64,000 nt of DNA from CBDCWO01 sp965223405. GTDB lineage: Bacteria; Bacteroidota; Bacteroidia; Chitinophagales; Saprospiraceae. A program made the position numbers and the translations under genes. The notes under the pieces are model-generated. The model was given only the letters and a program-made list of their open reading frames with translations. It did not search any database and was not told the origin of the DNA. The stretch spans positions 1,922,001 through 1,986,000 of the forward strand of contig CBDCWO010000006.1 of assembly GCA_965223405.1 (NCBI GenBank), in the 5' to 3' direction. Below, in pieces: positions 1 through 9,383 of this stretch; position 1 is the first letter of the stretch, and each line of letters begins with the position of its first letter.

Positions 1-674
1 AATTGTTGAAAGATGGTTCTGATATTGGATGTAATTTTCAGTATAAGGTTCAACCCGAGCCAAAAGGTCTGGCACAAGCATTTGTACTAGGGGAAGAGTT
101 CATCGGGCCGGACCCAGTAGCGCTTATATTGGGTGATAATATATTTTATGGTAGTGGATTGCAGGAGCTCTTACAATCGAGTGTAAATCCTCAAGGGGGA
201 ATAGTATTTGCCTATCGGGTCGCCGATCCTGAGAGATATGGTGTAGTAGAATTTGATCAGGACTTCAAGGCCTTATCCATCGAAGAGAAGCCGGAGCGTC
301 CCAAATCCAGTTACGCGGTACCGGGGTTGTATTTTTATGACAATCAAGTAGTAGACATCTCCAAGAACTTGACTCCCAGTAAGCGAGGAGAGTATGAGAT
401 TACTGATGTCAACAAGACCTATCTGGAACAGGGAAAGTTAAAAGTCGGAGTGTTAGGAAGAGGTATAGCCTGGTTGGATACCGGGACTCATCACTCTCTG
501 ATGCAAGCCGGTCAATTTATTCAGGTGATAGAAGAACGGCAAGGATTAAAAATTGGTTGTATCGAAGAAATAGCCTACCTGGGGAAATTCATCGATGACT
601 CCCAATTACAAAAGTTAGGTGAGAAATACCTTAAAAGCGGTTATGGGGAATATTTGTTGCGATTGTTAAAATGA
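1..674 (+). CDS. rmlA: Glucose-1-phosphate thymidylyltransferase, 3' part
   Basis: The last 224 or so codons of RmlA; the 5' end lies left of the window. RmlA joins dTTP and glucose-1-phosphate to give dTDP-glucose, the first step of dTDP-rhamnose and related nucleotide-sugar synthesis, in the cytoplasm. Visible family signatures are GLAQAF, LGDNIFYG, EEKPERPKS, the RGEYEITDVN segment and the WLDTGTH motif, in the order expected for the roughly 290-residue enzyme, so about 65-70 N-terminal residues including the nucleotide-binding G-rich loop are missing. The frame ends in TGA, 13 bp before the convergent glsB-like gene. Upstream neighbours (rmlB/C/D) cannot be seen. Confidence 0.95.
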   Translation, partial: LLKDGSDIGCNFQYKVQPEPKGLAQAFVLGEEFIGPDPVALILGDNIFYGSGLQELLQSSVNPQGGIVFAYRVADPERYGVVEFDQDFKALSIEEKPERPKSSYAVPGLYFYDNQVVDISKNLTPSKRGEYEITDVNKTYLEQGKLKVGVLGRGIAWLDTGTHHSLMQAGQFIQVIEERQGLKIGCIEEIAYLGKFIDDSQLQKLGEKYLKSGYGEYLLRLLK

Positions 675-687
675 CAATAAGTCTTAC

Positions 688-933
688 TTAGGATTTTTTA
701 ACCAGACCGACTACCCATAGGAGCACTATGGCACCCAGGGTTGCCGTCAAGATAGAACCCAATATCCCACTACCGAGGGAAAAATTTAAAAGTCCGGCTA
801 AGAATCCACCAATTATTCCTCCGACAATGCCTACCACGATATTTCCTACTAGGCCAAATCCTCGTCCTTTAAAAAACTGTCCTGCCAGCCATCCGGCTAT
901 GGCACCGATGATAATAAAATACAAGAATTCCAT
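688..933 (-). CDS. GlsB/YeaQ/YmgE family stress-response membrane protein
   Basis: An 81-residue glycine-rich integral membrane protein starting MEFLYF. Three hydrophobic segments with the family pattern GAIAGWLAGQ, then GNIVVGIVGGIIGG, and a C-terminal LLWVVGLVKKS tail. Members of this transglycosylase-associated family are small inner-membrane proteins induced by stress or in stationary phase; the biochemical role is unknown. A longer frame begins 12 codons upstream, but the ATG at 933 matches the usual family N-terminus. A near-consensus box lies upstream (TATTTTG, one T short of TAnnTTTG). The gene is convergent with rmlA. Confidence 0.9.
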   Translation of the reverse strand: MEFLYFIIIGAIAGWLAGQFFKGRGFGLVGNIVVGIVGGIIGGFLAGLLNFSLGSGILGSILTATLGAIVLLWVVGLVKKS

Positions 934-1121
934 AATTATGTTTTGATTTTGATGTTGGTTAAGATACAAAATATCGGGAATTCAGCCTGAGAAAATCCGT
1001 ATTTGTACTACACTAATTAGAAGAAGTAACACATTTCAAGTAACCAATCTACTCTACTTTGTTTTTATCCTGAAGCAAATAGGAAGACTCAAACATCATC
1101 AAACAGTGGCTTCTGTTTTTT

Positions 1122-2768
1122 CTACCCTTTCAATCCAGCCTTGCGCAAATCTTCATCCCGCCGTGCTTTAAATTCAGATCCAGGTTTCCATTGCGGTCGT
1201 TCATCACCATTGGATAGGCGGTATCCGATATTATAAAACAATTGAGCATCCTGGATGATACCGGAAAGATCCCAGGTTTCATCACTGTATTCATCGGAAG
1301 GTTTATGATAATGTTTACTGGTAAACTCCTTTTGCATTTCCATGGCGTAATCTTTACCCTTTTCACGGTGATCGTACGATCCTTGTGCATATAAAGCCGG
1401 TATCCCGACTTTGGCAAAACTGAAGTGATCCGAACGATAGAAGTAACCCTTTTCCGGTTCCTGATCGGGTAATATGTACCGATCCTGCCTGGCAGCTTCT
1501 TCTTTGGCTATATCGTCCATTTCACTTTGTCCATAGCCGGTAACGGTAAGATCTTTCATTTCTCCTGAAGGATTTAAAGCATCCATGTTGATATTGGCGA
1601 TTGTTGTTGCGACCGGAAAAATTGGATTGGCAGCGTAATATGCAGAACCCAGAAGTCCTTGTTCTTCAGCCGTTACAAATAGAAAAACGATTGATCTTTT
1701 TGGAGCATGTGTCGTACTAAAAGCCTCCGCAATTGACAATAAAGCAGCTGTACCACTACCATTATCCAAGGCGCCGTTATATATTGAATCGCCATTTACA
1801 GGTTGTCCTACACCCAGGTGATCCCAATGCGCCGAGTAAATAATGTATTCTTCGGGATCGGAAGTACCCGGTATCATTCCGACCACGTTTTTTGATTCAT
1901 CGTATTTAAAGGTATTTTTCAATCCATGCGATAGTGTAAGCCCCATGGGTGTCGGTTTAAATTCTTTAGTCTTTGCCTGTTGTATAAGAGCAGCGAAATC
2001 AAGATCTGCACTTTCCATCAATTGCTTAGCAGCATCTAACGTAATCCAACCTTCCAATTCACAGCGGTCTTGGTTATTGTTTTCACTTCTCAGATGCAAT
2101 TGCCCACCGGACCATCCGGCTTCAACCACAAACCAGGGATATCCCGCCATGTTCACCTCATGAATAATCATGATTGCAGAGGCACCCTGTCTAGCGGCCT
2201 CCTCATATTTATAAGTCCACCGGCCGTAATAGGTCATAGTATTCCCTTTAAAATACTTTTCATCCTCCGTACCAAATCCCGGATCATTGACTAATACTAC
2301 GGCAGTTTTTCCTTTCATATCGATCCCTTGATAGTCGTCTTTTCCATACTCAGGAGCCACAATGCCATATCCACAAAAAACCATTTCAGAATTCGACACC
2401 CGGATATCCTCACGAATTTGCAAGGTCGTACTTACAAAATCTTCCTTATAGTCAAAAGTAAGGTCTTTCTTACCTCCGCTAATCTGCATGGTATTGTCGG
2501 GGTGACCTGAAATCTCTACCATAGGTACATCTTGAAAATAACTATCTCCATTTCCTGGCTTCACCCCCATGGATTCCAATCGATCTTTTAAATAGGTAAT
2601 GGTTTTAATGTCTCCGGGTCCAAATGGCTTTCGACCCAAATAAACATCCGAAGAAAGCTCTACCAGATGAGCCTTCAACGAATTTCCATCAATGGATGCC
2701 ATATGTGGTTTTTGCTCACATCCCAGGCCGAGGATAAATAAGAAAATAGGTAAAACGTAATATTTCAT
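1122..2768 (-). CDS. Exported M28 family metallopeptidase (lipoprotein, PA domain)
   Basis: A 548-residue secreted zinc aminopeptidase-type enzyme. The N-terminus is a lipoprotein signal with lipobox ILGLGC (Cys17), so it is probably anchored to the outer membrane. A protease-associated (PA) insert spans roughly residues 120-290. The catalytic domain follows, with metal ligands and catalytic acids of the M28 fold: AHWDHLG (His314, Asp316), GALDNGSG (Asp335), TAEEQGLLG (Glu368/369), NMDAL (Asp396) and a late His in KHYHKPSDE. The order and spacing fit bimetallic exopeptidases that release N-terminal residues from peptides. Monocistronic, divergent from the DUF3127 gene; no exact TAnnTTTG box was seen on its side of the spacer. 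Confidence 0.93.
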   Translation of the reverse strand: MKYYVLPIFLFILGLGCEQKPHMASIDGNSLKAHLVELSSDVYLGRKPFGPGDIKTITYLKDRLESMGVKPGNGDSYFQDVPMVEISGHPDNTMQISGGKKDLTFDYKEDFVSTTLQIREDIRVSNSEMVFCGYGIVAPEYGKDDYQGIDMKGKTAVVLVNDPGFGTEDEKYFKGNTMTYYGRWTYKYEEAARQGASAIMIIHEVNMAGYPWFVVEAGWSGGQLHLRSENNNQDRCELEGWITLDAAKQLMESADLDFAALIQQAKTKEFKPTPMGLTLSHGLKNTFKYDESKNVVGMIPGTSDPEEYIIYSAHWDHLGVGQPVNGDSIYNGALDNGSGTAALLSIAEAFSTTHAPKRSIVFLFVTAEEQGLLGSAYYAANPIFPVATTIANINMDALNPSGEMKDLTVTGYGQSEMDDIAKEEAARQDRYILPDQEPEKGYFYRSDHFSFAKVGIPALYAQGSYDHREKGKDYAMEMQKEFTSKHYHKPSDEYSDETWDLSGIIQDAQLFYNIGYRLSNGDERPQWKPGSEFKARRDEDLRKAGLKG

Positions 2769-2850
2769 TGAGATTAATTTTTAAGTAAAAGTACAACTTA
2801 TCCTACTCAAATGAGTTCAGTGAAAGGGACGAAATTTGGGATTAATACCC

Positions 2851-2858
2851 TATTTTTG
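2851..2858 (+). promoter_or_regulatory. Bacteroidota -7 promoter box for the DUF3127 gene
   Basis: TATTTTTG, an exact match to TAnnTTTG, 18 bp before the chosen ATG at 2877. An in-frame ATG at 2811 lies upstream of this box and so is unlikely to be used. No well-spaced TTG -33 element was found. Confidence 0.6.
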
Positions 2859-2876
2859 CAATCTAAAAAAAAATCA

Positions 2877-3251
2877 ATGGCTGATTCATTCCAAATAAAA
2901 GGACGATTACATCGCAAGTTTGATACAGAAAGTAAGACCGAAACCTTTCAGGCTCGCGAATTTGTAATTGTCATAAACGAACAAGCTTATCCCCAATTCA
3001 TTAAATTTCAGCTAACTCAGGACCGTTGTGGATTGATCGATCCGGTCAATGAAGGCAATGAAATAAATGTGCATTTTGATCTGCGAGGTAGAGAATGGAA
3101 TGGTAAATTCTTTACCAATTTAAATGCCTGGAAAGTAGAAATTCCTCAGGAATTGCCCAATGAGACTTTTGACGTAACTGATCCTGAACCTCCGGTAAGT
3201 TGGGATGCTGACAATATCCAGGCGGAAGATTTTGATGATTTACCTTTTTAG
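2877..3251 (+). CDS. DUF3127 domain protein
   Basis: A 124-residue soluble protein beginning MADSFQIKGRLHRKF. The OB-like beta-rich pattern (KTETFQAREFVI, then YPQFIKFQLTQDRC, then VHFDLRGREWNGKFFTNL) is that of DUF3127, a family common in Bacteroidota and suspected of binding single-stranded nucleic acid; that role is inference from fold resemblance only. The acidic C-terminal tail ending EDFDDLPF looks like the acidic tip of single-stranded DNA-binding proteins, which use it to recruit partners. The start at 2877 was chosen because the exact promoter box at 2851 lies between it and the longer start. Followed after 53 bp by the repeat protein. Confidence 0.88.
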   Translation: MADSFQIKGRLHRKFDTESKTETFQAREFVIVINEQAYPQFIKFQLTQDRCGLIDPVNEGNEINVHFDLRGREWNGKFFTNLNAWKVEIPQELPNETFDVTDPEPPVSWDADNIQAEDFDDLPF

Positions 3252-3304
3252 TATTTGGTTACAACTGAAAATCGAAATTCATGGTTTATAGATAAAAATC
3301 CTGG

Positions 3305-3859
3305 TTGAAAAGGCTTAAAAATATCGTATTCTTGATTTTGGCAGTGCAAACAGTATTTTTACAGTTTTTGCATTCGCAAATTCCTGCCAAGATATCCACC
3401 CGATGGAATGACTCTTTCAAGGAATGGGTTATTTACGATTCCACCGATCAATATTTGGGTCAAATCGAAATGAAATGGACCTTGCGCAACGATTGGACGG
3501 ATTGGACGTACCGGGTCGGTGAAGAAAGCGGAACCATTAAGATGAAGTTTAAAAACGATCCTGATTATTGGGAAATTAGAGGTGGCAATGAAATCATTAC
3601 CGCTCGCACCCAATGGCGAGGACAAATCAGTGAATGGAATATCACTACCGACCATAATAGATATGTTTGGCGAACCGCTTATCGCAATCAGTTGGATGAA
3701 TGGTATGTTGATAATGATGACCCTAATTCTTTTGCGATCTATTCGGAATTTGAAAATGATCCTCGCGACTGGATGGTATTGGATAGTGAAGAAATAAGCA
3801 TTCATGAAAAAATAGCACTTATCTTTCTGGCAATCCACCACGCATCACCCAAATACTGA
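3305..3859 (+). CDS. Exported protein with six ~22-residue aromatic repeats
   Basis: A 184-residue protein of unknown function. Start is TTG (MKRLKN...), giving a Sec signal peptide ending near HSQ (about residue 25). The mature part is built of six imperfect repeats in which an aromatic residue is followed seven positions later by Trp: Trp41, Trp67, Trp89, Trp111, Trp133 and Trp156, spaced 26, 22, 22, 22 and 23 residues. Typical units read [W/F/Y]xNDxxxEW. The regular strand-turn-strand pattern suggests a small beta-propeller or beta-solenoid. It sits 1 bp before the glycerate kinase gene, so the two are probably co-transcribed. No enzymatic motif is visible. Confidence 0.75.
   Translation: MKRLKNIVFLILAVQTVFLQFLHSQIPAKISTRWNDSFKEWVIYDSTDQYLGQIEMKWTLRNDWTDWTYRVGEESGTIKMKFKNDPDYWEIRGGNEIITARTQWRGQISEWNITTDHNRYVWRTAYRNQLDEWYVDNDDPNSFAIYSEFENDPRDWMVLDSEEISIHEKIALIFLAIHHASPKY
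3404..3772 (+). repeat. Six protein-level tandem repeats, ~22 codons each
   Basis: Residues 34-156 of the exported protein. The conserved Trp falls at the end of each unit with near-constant 22-residue spacing. DNA identity between units is low, so these are old repeats held by selection on the protein and not recent slippage. Confidence 0.7.
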
Positions 3860-3860
3860 A

Positions 3861-4973
3861 ATGATGCGCATCTTAATCGCTCCTGATAAGTTTAAGGGCA
3901 CTTTATCAGCCAGCCAAGTGGCCAAGGCTATTGATGAGGGAATAAAAAAGATTTTACCCACCGCTATTTCTACCTTATTGCCCATGGCCGATGGCGGTGA
4001 AGGTACACTAAGATGCATAGAACCTTATCTGAAAACCGAATGTATTTCCTTGACTGTTTTGGATCCGCTCTATCGCCGCATCCAAGCTTCTTATCTTTTC
4101 GATCATCATTCAGCTACCGCATATATTGAAATGGCAGAAGCTTCTGGCTTGCAACTTCTAGACCTGCTTGAAAGAGATCCATTAGTAACATCGAGCTATG
4201 GAACCGGCGAGATGATCCGCAATGCAATAGCTCGTGGAGCCAGGACTATCTATTTGTTTGTTGGTGGCAGCTCTACCAATGATGGTGGCATGGGTATGGC
4301 TCAAGCATTAGGATTTCGCTTTTTTGATAAGAATCAGAACGAATTGGAAGGTATAGGTGCCAATTTGAAAGCCATTGGTAAAATTGAAAATTACTCAGTT
4401 GCTCAAGTTGTCCAAGAGTGCCAATTTTTAGTATGTACTGATGTCAATAATCCCTTATTTGGGCCAAATGGGGCTGTAAATCAATATGCTACCCAGAAAG
4501 GGGCTTTCCCTGAAGACTTAAAGATATTAGAAGCAGGTTTAGTCAATTTATGTGAACAAATACAAAAGCAAAATTCCAAGTTTAATCCTGAGAATTCCGG
4601 ACTTGGAGCTGCCGGAGGTATAGGAGCAATATTGGTTGGACTGTTGAATGCTAGAATATCACCTGCTACCAAGTTTATCTTTAAGCAATTGAAATTTGAA
4701 AATCGGATAAAGTCCTCCGATTACGTCATTACTGGGGAGGGAAAATATGATAAACAAACAATGGATGGGAAATTGGTCAACCAGGTCATGAAAATAGCAG
4801 CAAAATATAAAAAGGATTGCTTCATCGTATGTGGGATGACTGATAATATCCCAGCGGATGAACAGCATATTTACAGGATCACTTCCGTTGCCGATTCTTT
4901 AGATGATGCTATGCACAATGCTTCGAAGTATATTCGAATTTTGGCAGAAGAAATTGCCCAAAATATTATGTAG
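3861..4973 (+). CDS. Glycerate kinase (GarK/GlxK family)
   Basis: A 370-residue cytoplasmic kinase phosphorylating glycerate with ATP, normally to 2-phosphoglycerate in glyoxylate, glucarate or serine-linked metabolism. Family signatures: N-terminal RILIAPDKFKGTLSA, PMADGGEGT, GGSSTNDGGMGMAQALG, the CTDVNNPLFGPNGA segment, GLGAAGGIGA and the C-terminal VITGEGKYDKQTMDGK. Length is normal for the family. Two Met codons open the frame (3861 and 3864). It follows the repeat protein by 1 bp and precedes the esterase gene; no other glycerate-pathway genes are adjacent, so the source of the substrate cannot be told from context. Confidence 0.94.
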   Translation: MMRILIAPDKFKGTLSASQVAKAIDEGIKKILPTAISTLLPMADGGEGTLRCIEPYLKTECISLTVLDPLYRRIQASYLFDHHSATAYIEMAEASGLQLLDLLERDPLVTSSYGTGEMIRNAIARGARTIYLFVGGSSTNDGGMGMAQALGFRFFDKNQNELEGIGANLKAIGKIENYSVAQVVQECQFLVCTDVNNPLFGPNGAVNQYATQKGAFPEDLKILEAGLVNLCEQIQKQNSKFNPENSGLGAAGGIGAILVGLLNARISPATKFIFKQLKFENRIKSSDYVITGEGKYDKQTMDGKLVNQVMKIAAKYKKDCFIVCGMTDNIPADEQHIYRITSVADSLDDAMHNASKYIRILAEEIAQNIM

Positions 4974-5046
4974 CATAATGCTCAAATCTAGCGGAATTGT
5001 TACATGGTTTTTGTATATTCAGCGTTTTGCAAAATCACTATTTTCG

Positions 5047-6771
5047 ATGATCCGATCTTTATTTGTTTTATGGTTAGCGGGATGTTTATTCTATGCTTGC
5101 TCCACCGAAGTGAACGGAATAGGTCCTGAGTTTTCAATCTCCTTTTCATCCACATTAAATCCGAATACTGTGGATGGACGATTACTGCTGATGTTTTCAA
5201 AAGATTCGACGGCTGAACCCCGATTTCAGATTAGAGACAACACTACTACTCAACAAATATTTGGCCTGGATATTGAGTCCTGGTCACCCGATCAAAATAT
5301 AACATTTCAGGGAACGATTGATGGATACCCAATCCATAGTTTGAAAGATTTACCAAGTGGGGAATATTATGTTCAGGCATTGCTGCATCTTTATGAGACT
5401 TTTAATCGGAGTGATGGTCATGTGGTTAAACTCCCGATGGATAGAGGAGAGGGTCAAAAGTGGAACCGTGCACCTGGTAATCTTTACAGTCTACCGCAAA
5501 AAATCAATATTCAGAATAACAAATCATACCAGATTAGACTGGATCAGAAGATTCCACCGATAGATCCTCCGGCTGACACCAAGTATATCAAACATGTCAG
5601 AATAAAAAGCAATTTACTCACTGAGTTTTGGGGCAGACCAATGCATCTTGGTGCTCATATTCTACTTCCTGAGGGATGGGAAGAGCATCCGAATGTGAAA
5701 TACCCATTGGCCTTAATGCATGGTCATTATCCACATGATTTTAACGGATTTAGACCTGAACCACCTGAATCTGATCTGGAACCGGATTATTCACAACGAT
5801 TTCAGATCTCTGGTTACAATCGTATTGTCCAGGAAGAAAATCACCGCTTTTTCAAACTTTGGACCGGGCCTGATTTTCCCCGGGTCCTTGCAGTATTGGT
5901 TCAACATGCCAATCCGTATTATGACGATTCATATGCTGTAAACTCCCAAAACCTGGGTCCCTATGGTGATGCGATAACGTATGAATTGATCCCATACATT
6001 GAGCAAAATTTTCGGGGTATCGGTGAAGGATGGGCCCGTTTCGTTTATGGGGGTTCTACAGGTGGTTGGGAAGCGTTAGCTGTACAAGTTCTATATCCAG
6101 ATGAATATAACGGATGTTATGCTGCTTGCCCGGATCCTATTGATTTTAGAGCCTATTGTCTTGTAAATTTGTACGAAGACAAAAATGCCTATTATACCGA
6201 AGGTCCCTTTCGAAAAACCTCCCGTCCCGGACATCGTGATTACCTCGGTAGAGTCAGTGCTACTCTGCGGGATATGAATCTACGCGAACTTGCACTAGGG
6301 ACTAAATCACGATCCGGACAGCAATGGGATATCTGGGAAGCTGTGTTTTCTCCGGTAGGCAGCGATGGGTATCCGATGCGCATCTGGGATAAAGTTAGTG
6401 GAGAAATCAATTCCCAGGTGGCAGATTATTGGAAAGAAAATTACGATCTGACCTACATCATGAAACGTGATTGGCCCAAGATTGGACACAAATTGAAAGG
6501 AAAAATCAATATCTACTGCGGTGATATGGACAACTATTATCTAAATAATGCGGTATATCTCGCCGAAGAGGTACTGGAAGGTACCAAAGACCCTTATTAT
6601 GACGGAGTAGTTGATTATGGAGATCGAGCAGAACATTGTTGGAATGGGGACCATAATCAGCCAAACCATATCTCCCGGTTAAGGTATCACGAAATGTTTA
6701 TTACCAGGTGGGTCAAAAATATCCATCAAAGAAGTCCAAGGGCCGCTGATTTGCGATCCTGGCGTTATTAA
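5047..6771 (+). CDS. Exported alpha/beta-hydrolase (putative esterase)
   Basis: A 574-residue probable serine hydrolase. The ATG at 5047 gives MIRSLFVLWLAGC, a lipoprotein-like signal (LAGC lipobox, with a second candidate Cys five residues on); an upstream ATG at 4978 would add a longer N-terminus without improving the signal. Residues ~30-180 look beta-rich. The hydrolase domain begins near KYPLALMHGHYPHD and has the nucleophile elbow GGSTGGWEAL, which fits G-x-S-x-G, as in PHB-depolymerase and esterase-D-like enzymes. Probable acid and base residues lie near YCGDMDNYY and the late EHCWNGDH segment. The substrate is unknown. It lies 7 bp before the patatin gene and is likely in the same transcript. 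Confidence 0.82.
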   Translation: MIRSLFVLWLAGCLFYACSTEVNGIGPEFSISFSSTLNPNTVDGRLLLMFSKDSTAEPRFQIRDNTTTQQIFGLDIESWSPDQNITFQGTIDGYPIHSLKDLPSGEYYVQALLHLYETFNRSDGHVVKLPMDRGEGQKWNRAPGNLYSLPQKINIQNNKSYQIRLDQKIPPIDPPADTKYIKHVRIKSNLLTEFWGRPMHLGAHILLPEGWEEHPNVKYPLALMHGHYPHDFNGFRPEPPESDLEPDYSQRFQISGYNRIVQEENHRFFKLWTGPDFPRVLAVLVQHANPYYDDSYAVNSQNLGPYGDAITYELIPYIEQNFRGIGEGWARFVYGGSTGGWEALAVQVLYPDEYNGCYAACPDPIDFRAYCLVNLYEDKNAYYTEGPFRKTSRPGHRDYLGRVSATLRDMNLRELALGTKSRSGQQWDIWEAVFSPVGSDGYPMRIWDKVSGEINSQVADYWKENYDLTYIMKRDWPKIGHKLKGKINIYCGDMDNYYLNNAVYLAEEVLEGTKDPYYDGVVDYGDRAEHCWNGDHNQPNHISRLRYHEMFITRWVKNIHQRSPRAADLRSWRY

Positions 6772-6778
6772 TACAGAA

Positions 6779-7684
6779 ATGAGAGCTTTAGTCATATCAG
6801 GAGGAGGAAGTAAAGGTGCATTTGCCGGGGGTATAGCTGAATACTTAATTACACAAGAAAGAAGATCCTATGACATCTTTGTAGGTACATCTACCGGTAG
6901 TTTGCTGGTACCTCTTCTCTCCCTGGGGAAAATTGAAAAATTAAAACAGGTTTATACCAATGTCAGGCAAGAAGATATATTTAATATTAATCCATTTGCA
7001 ATAAAAAAACGCAAGAATGGAACCACTAAAGTGAGTATTAATCACTTTAATACGTTGTTGATGTTCTTGAGAGGGAAAAAGACCTTTGGCGAAAGTAAAA
7101 ATTTGAGAAAGCTCATTGAGAAAACATTAACGGAGGAAGAATTTAAGACCATTCGTCAATCAAAAAAGAAAATTATCGTTACCGTATCTAACCTAACTCG
7201 AAATATCGTTGAATATAAGTATGCTAACGACTGCAGCTATCAGGATTTTTGTGATTGGATTTGGATCTCCTCCAATTTGACACCATTTATGTCCCTGGTC
7301 GTAAAGAACAAATATGAGTATGCAGACGGTGGGTTTGGAAATCTGGTACCGATCCAGGAAGCAATTAATATGGGAGCCAAGGTAATCGATGTAATTGTGC
7401 TGAATCCCCGTCAAAGAAACATATTTAAGCCTAGATCTAGAAATGCGTTTAATCTCTTGACCTCAGCATTGGATTTCATGCTTACACAGATCGGTCGTGA
7501 CGATATTTTCATCGGACTAATGGAGAGTCGGTACACGGATGTGGAAGTTAATTTTTTTCACACCCCGCGTAAGCTTACTGAAAACTCTTTTGTTTTCCAG
7601 CCACACGAAATGAGCAGTTGGTGGCAAGAGGGTTACGAATTCGCCAAAACCATGGTATCGATGACCCATTCAAACTCAAAATAA
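6779..7684 (+). CDS. Patatin-like phospholipase
   Basis: A 301-residue cytoplasmic or membrane-associated lipid acyl hydrolase. It carries the full patatin signature: oxyanion loop GGGSKGAFAGG (residues 8-18), nucleophile motif GTSTG with Ser38, and the catalytic-dyad Asp in ADGGFGN. There is no signal peptide and no C-terminal beta-barrel, unlike the PlpD-type secreted patatins, so it probably acts on membrane phospholipid from inside. The start at 6779 is 7 bp after the esterase stop, and adenine deaminase follows 18 bp downstream, so the gene is in the middle of a rightward operon. Confidence 0.92.
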   Translation: MRALVISGGGSKGAFAGGIAEYLITQERRSYDIFVGTSTGSLLVPLLSLGKIEKLKQVYTNVRQEDIFNINPFAIKKRKNGTTKVSINHFNTLLMFLRGKKTFGESKNLRKLIEKTLTEEEFKTIRQSKKKIIVTVSNLTRNIVEYKYANDCSYQDFCDWIWISSNLTPFMSLVVKNKYEYADGGFGNLVPIQEAINMGAKVIDVIVLNPRQRNIFKPRSRNAFNLLTSALDFMLTQIGRDDIFIGLMESRYTDVEVNFFHTPRKLTENSFVFQPHEMSSWWQEGYEFAKTMVSMTHSNSK

Positions 7685-7702
7685 ATTCTATCAATTTTAA
7701 GT

Positions 7703-9322
7703 ATGCAAACCATAAAAGGTAAACTGATCGATTTGGAACAGCGTAAAATCATTCCATCGAAAATCGAGTTTTCAGATAAGATTGTCAATATTTATCCGGA
7801 CCCTGATGTACCGGACCAATACCTCTTGCCAGGATTTATTGATGCCCATGTGCATATAGAATCTTCTATGTTGGTGCCTACAGAATTTGCTCGAATAGCG
7901 GTTTGCCATGGAACAGTAGCCACGGTTTCAGACCCGCATGAAATAGCTAATGTCTGTGGAATGGAAGGTGTGAGATATATGATTAGTAATGCGGAGCAAG
8001 TACCATTTCATTTTTATTTTGGAGCTCCTTCTTGTGTACCAGCAACTACTTTTGAAACATCCGGGGCCATAATTAACGCCAATGCGATCAAAGAATTATT
8101 GCAAGATCCTTCGATCCAATATCTCGCTGAAATGATGAATTATCCAGGTGTATTACAGCAAAACGAAGAGGTCGTTAAGAAAATCAATGCGGCTAAAGCA
8201 CTTGATAAACCTATTGATGGTCATGCTCCCCAATTAACCGGAGCTAATGCCATAAAGTATATCAAAGCGGGTATCAGTACCGATCATGAATGCGTATCTT
8301 ATGAAGAAGCTCTCCATAAACTCAATCACGGAATGAAAATATTGATCAGAGAAGGTAGTGCTGCAAAAAATTTCAATTCCCTGATTCCATTAGCACACGA
8401 TTTTTCGAACCAACTCATGTTCTGCAGTGATGATAAACATCCGGATGATTTATTACGAGGTCATATTAATTTACTGGTTAAAAAAGCAGTCAATCTAGGA
8501 TATAATCTTTTTGACATCCTATCCATGGCTTGTATCAACCCCATTGACCATTACAACTTAAATGTGGGCCGGCTCAAAATTGGGGATCCCGCAGATTTTA
8601 TTGTAGTCAGTGACATTGAGGATTGGTCCGTTTTGAAAACTTTTATTTTAGGTGAATTGGTTGCTCAGAATGGTAAAACCAAACTTAAGACTCAAACCCC
8701 TGTCCCCATCAATCATTTTGGTTGTAAAGAAACAAAAGAGAGTGACTTTGCTATTTCAATCGGGGAGGGTAAAATACGAGTAATACAGGCCTATGACGGA
8801 TCTTTACTGACCTCCTCATTCCATTACCCATTGCAGAACAACAGAACCGTGCCGAACTTGGATGAAGATATTTTAAAAATAGCTGTTGTTAATCGCTATG
8901 AAAATCAAAAACCCGCTATCGGATTTATCAGAGGTTTTGGATTGAGGAAAGGAGCTATTGCTTCGTCTGTTGCTCACGACTCACATAATATCATTTCGGT
9001 AGGGATTTCTGATAAAGAGATTTCACGAGCAGTTAACCTCGTGATCAAACATCAAGGAGGTATTAGTTTTGCAGACGGTAATCGTCAGGAAGTTTTACCG
9101 CTTCCTATTGCAGGGATCATGTCAGATCAATTCGGTGAAAAGGTCGCCAACCACTACGAAAAAATAGATCAGGAAGTAAAAACAAGTTTGGGCTCTACCC
9201 TTACTGCTCCGTATATGACCTTGTCCTTTATGGCTCTCCTGGTAATTCCATCACTAAAAATAAGTGATCTTGGCTTATTTGATGGAAATGAATTCAAATT
9301 CGTACCTGTTCAGCTAGATTAG
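7703..9322 (+). CDS. ade: Adenine deaminase
   Basis: A 539-residue amidohydrolase-superfamily enzyme converting adenine to hypoxanthine and ammonia in purine salvage. Signatures are PGFIDAHVHIESSM (metal-binding HxH), TVATVSDPHEIANV, the DGHAPQL segment, TDHECVSYEEA, and CSDDKHPDDLLRGH, followed by the C-terminal domain with SVAHDSHNIISVG typical of the bacterial Ade family. Length is near the family norm (540-590). It is the last gene of the rightward run that starts at the DUF3127 gene, 18 bp behind the patatin gene. Confidence 0.96.
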   Translation: MQTIKGKLIDLEQRKIIPSKIEFSDKIVNIYPDPDVPDQYLLPGFIDAHVHIESSMLVPTEFARIAVCHGTVATVSDPHEIANVCGMEGVRYMISNAEQVPFHFYFGAPSCVPATTFETSGAIINANAIKELLQDPSIQYLAEMMNYPGVLQQNEEVVKKINAAKALDKPIDGHAPQLTGANAIKYIKAGISTDHECVSYEEALHKLNHGMKILIREGSAAKNFNSLIPLAHDFSNQLMFCSDDKHPDDLLRGHINLLVKKAVNLGYNLFDILSMACINPIDHYNLNVGRLKIGDPADFIVVSDIEDWSVLKTFILGELVAQNGKTKLKTQTPVPINHFGCKETKESDFAISIGEGKIRVIQAYDGSLLTSSFHYPLQNNRTVPNLDEDILKIAVVNRYENQKPAIGFIRGFGLRKGAIASSVAHDSHNIISVGISDKEISRAVNLVIKHQGGISFADGNRQEVLPLPIAGIMSDQFGEKVANHYEKIDQEVKTSLGSTLTAPYMTLSFMALLVIPSLKISDLGLFDGNEFKFVPVQLD

Positions 9323-9383
9323 CCAAACGATTTCATTATCTCCGTTTTTTATGCACCTGAATCTCATAATTGAGTGAGCAATA

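Noticed and set aside
1101..1121. AAACAG-N6-CTGTTTTTT hairpin
   Set aside because: Its T-run is on the plus strand, but no plus-strand gene ends near it; only a 6-bp A/T-biased stem.
3359..3841. 160-residue frame on the minus strand
   Set aside because: Exactly antisense to the repeat protein, whose signal peptide and repeats are better evidence; no promoter or family pattern.
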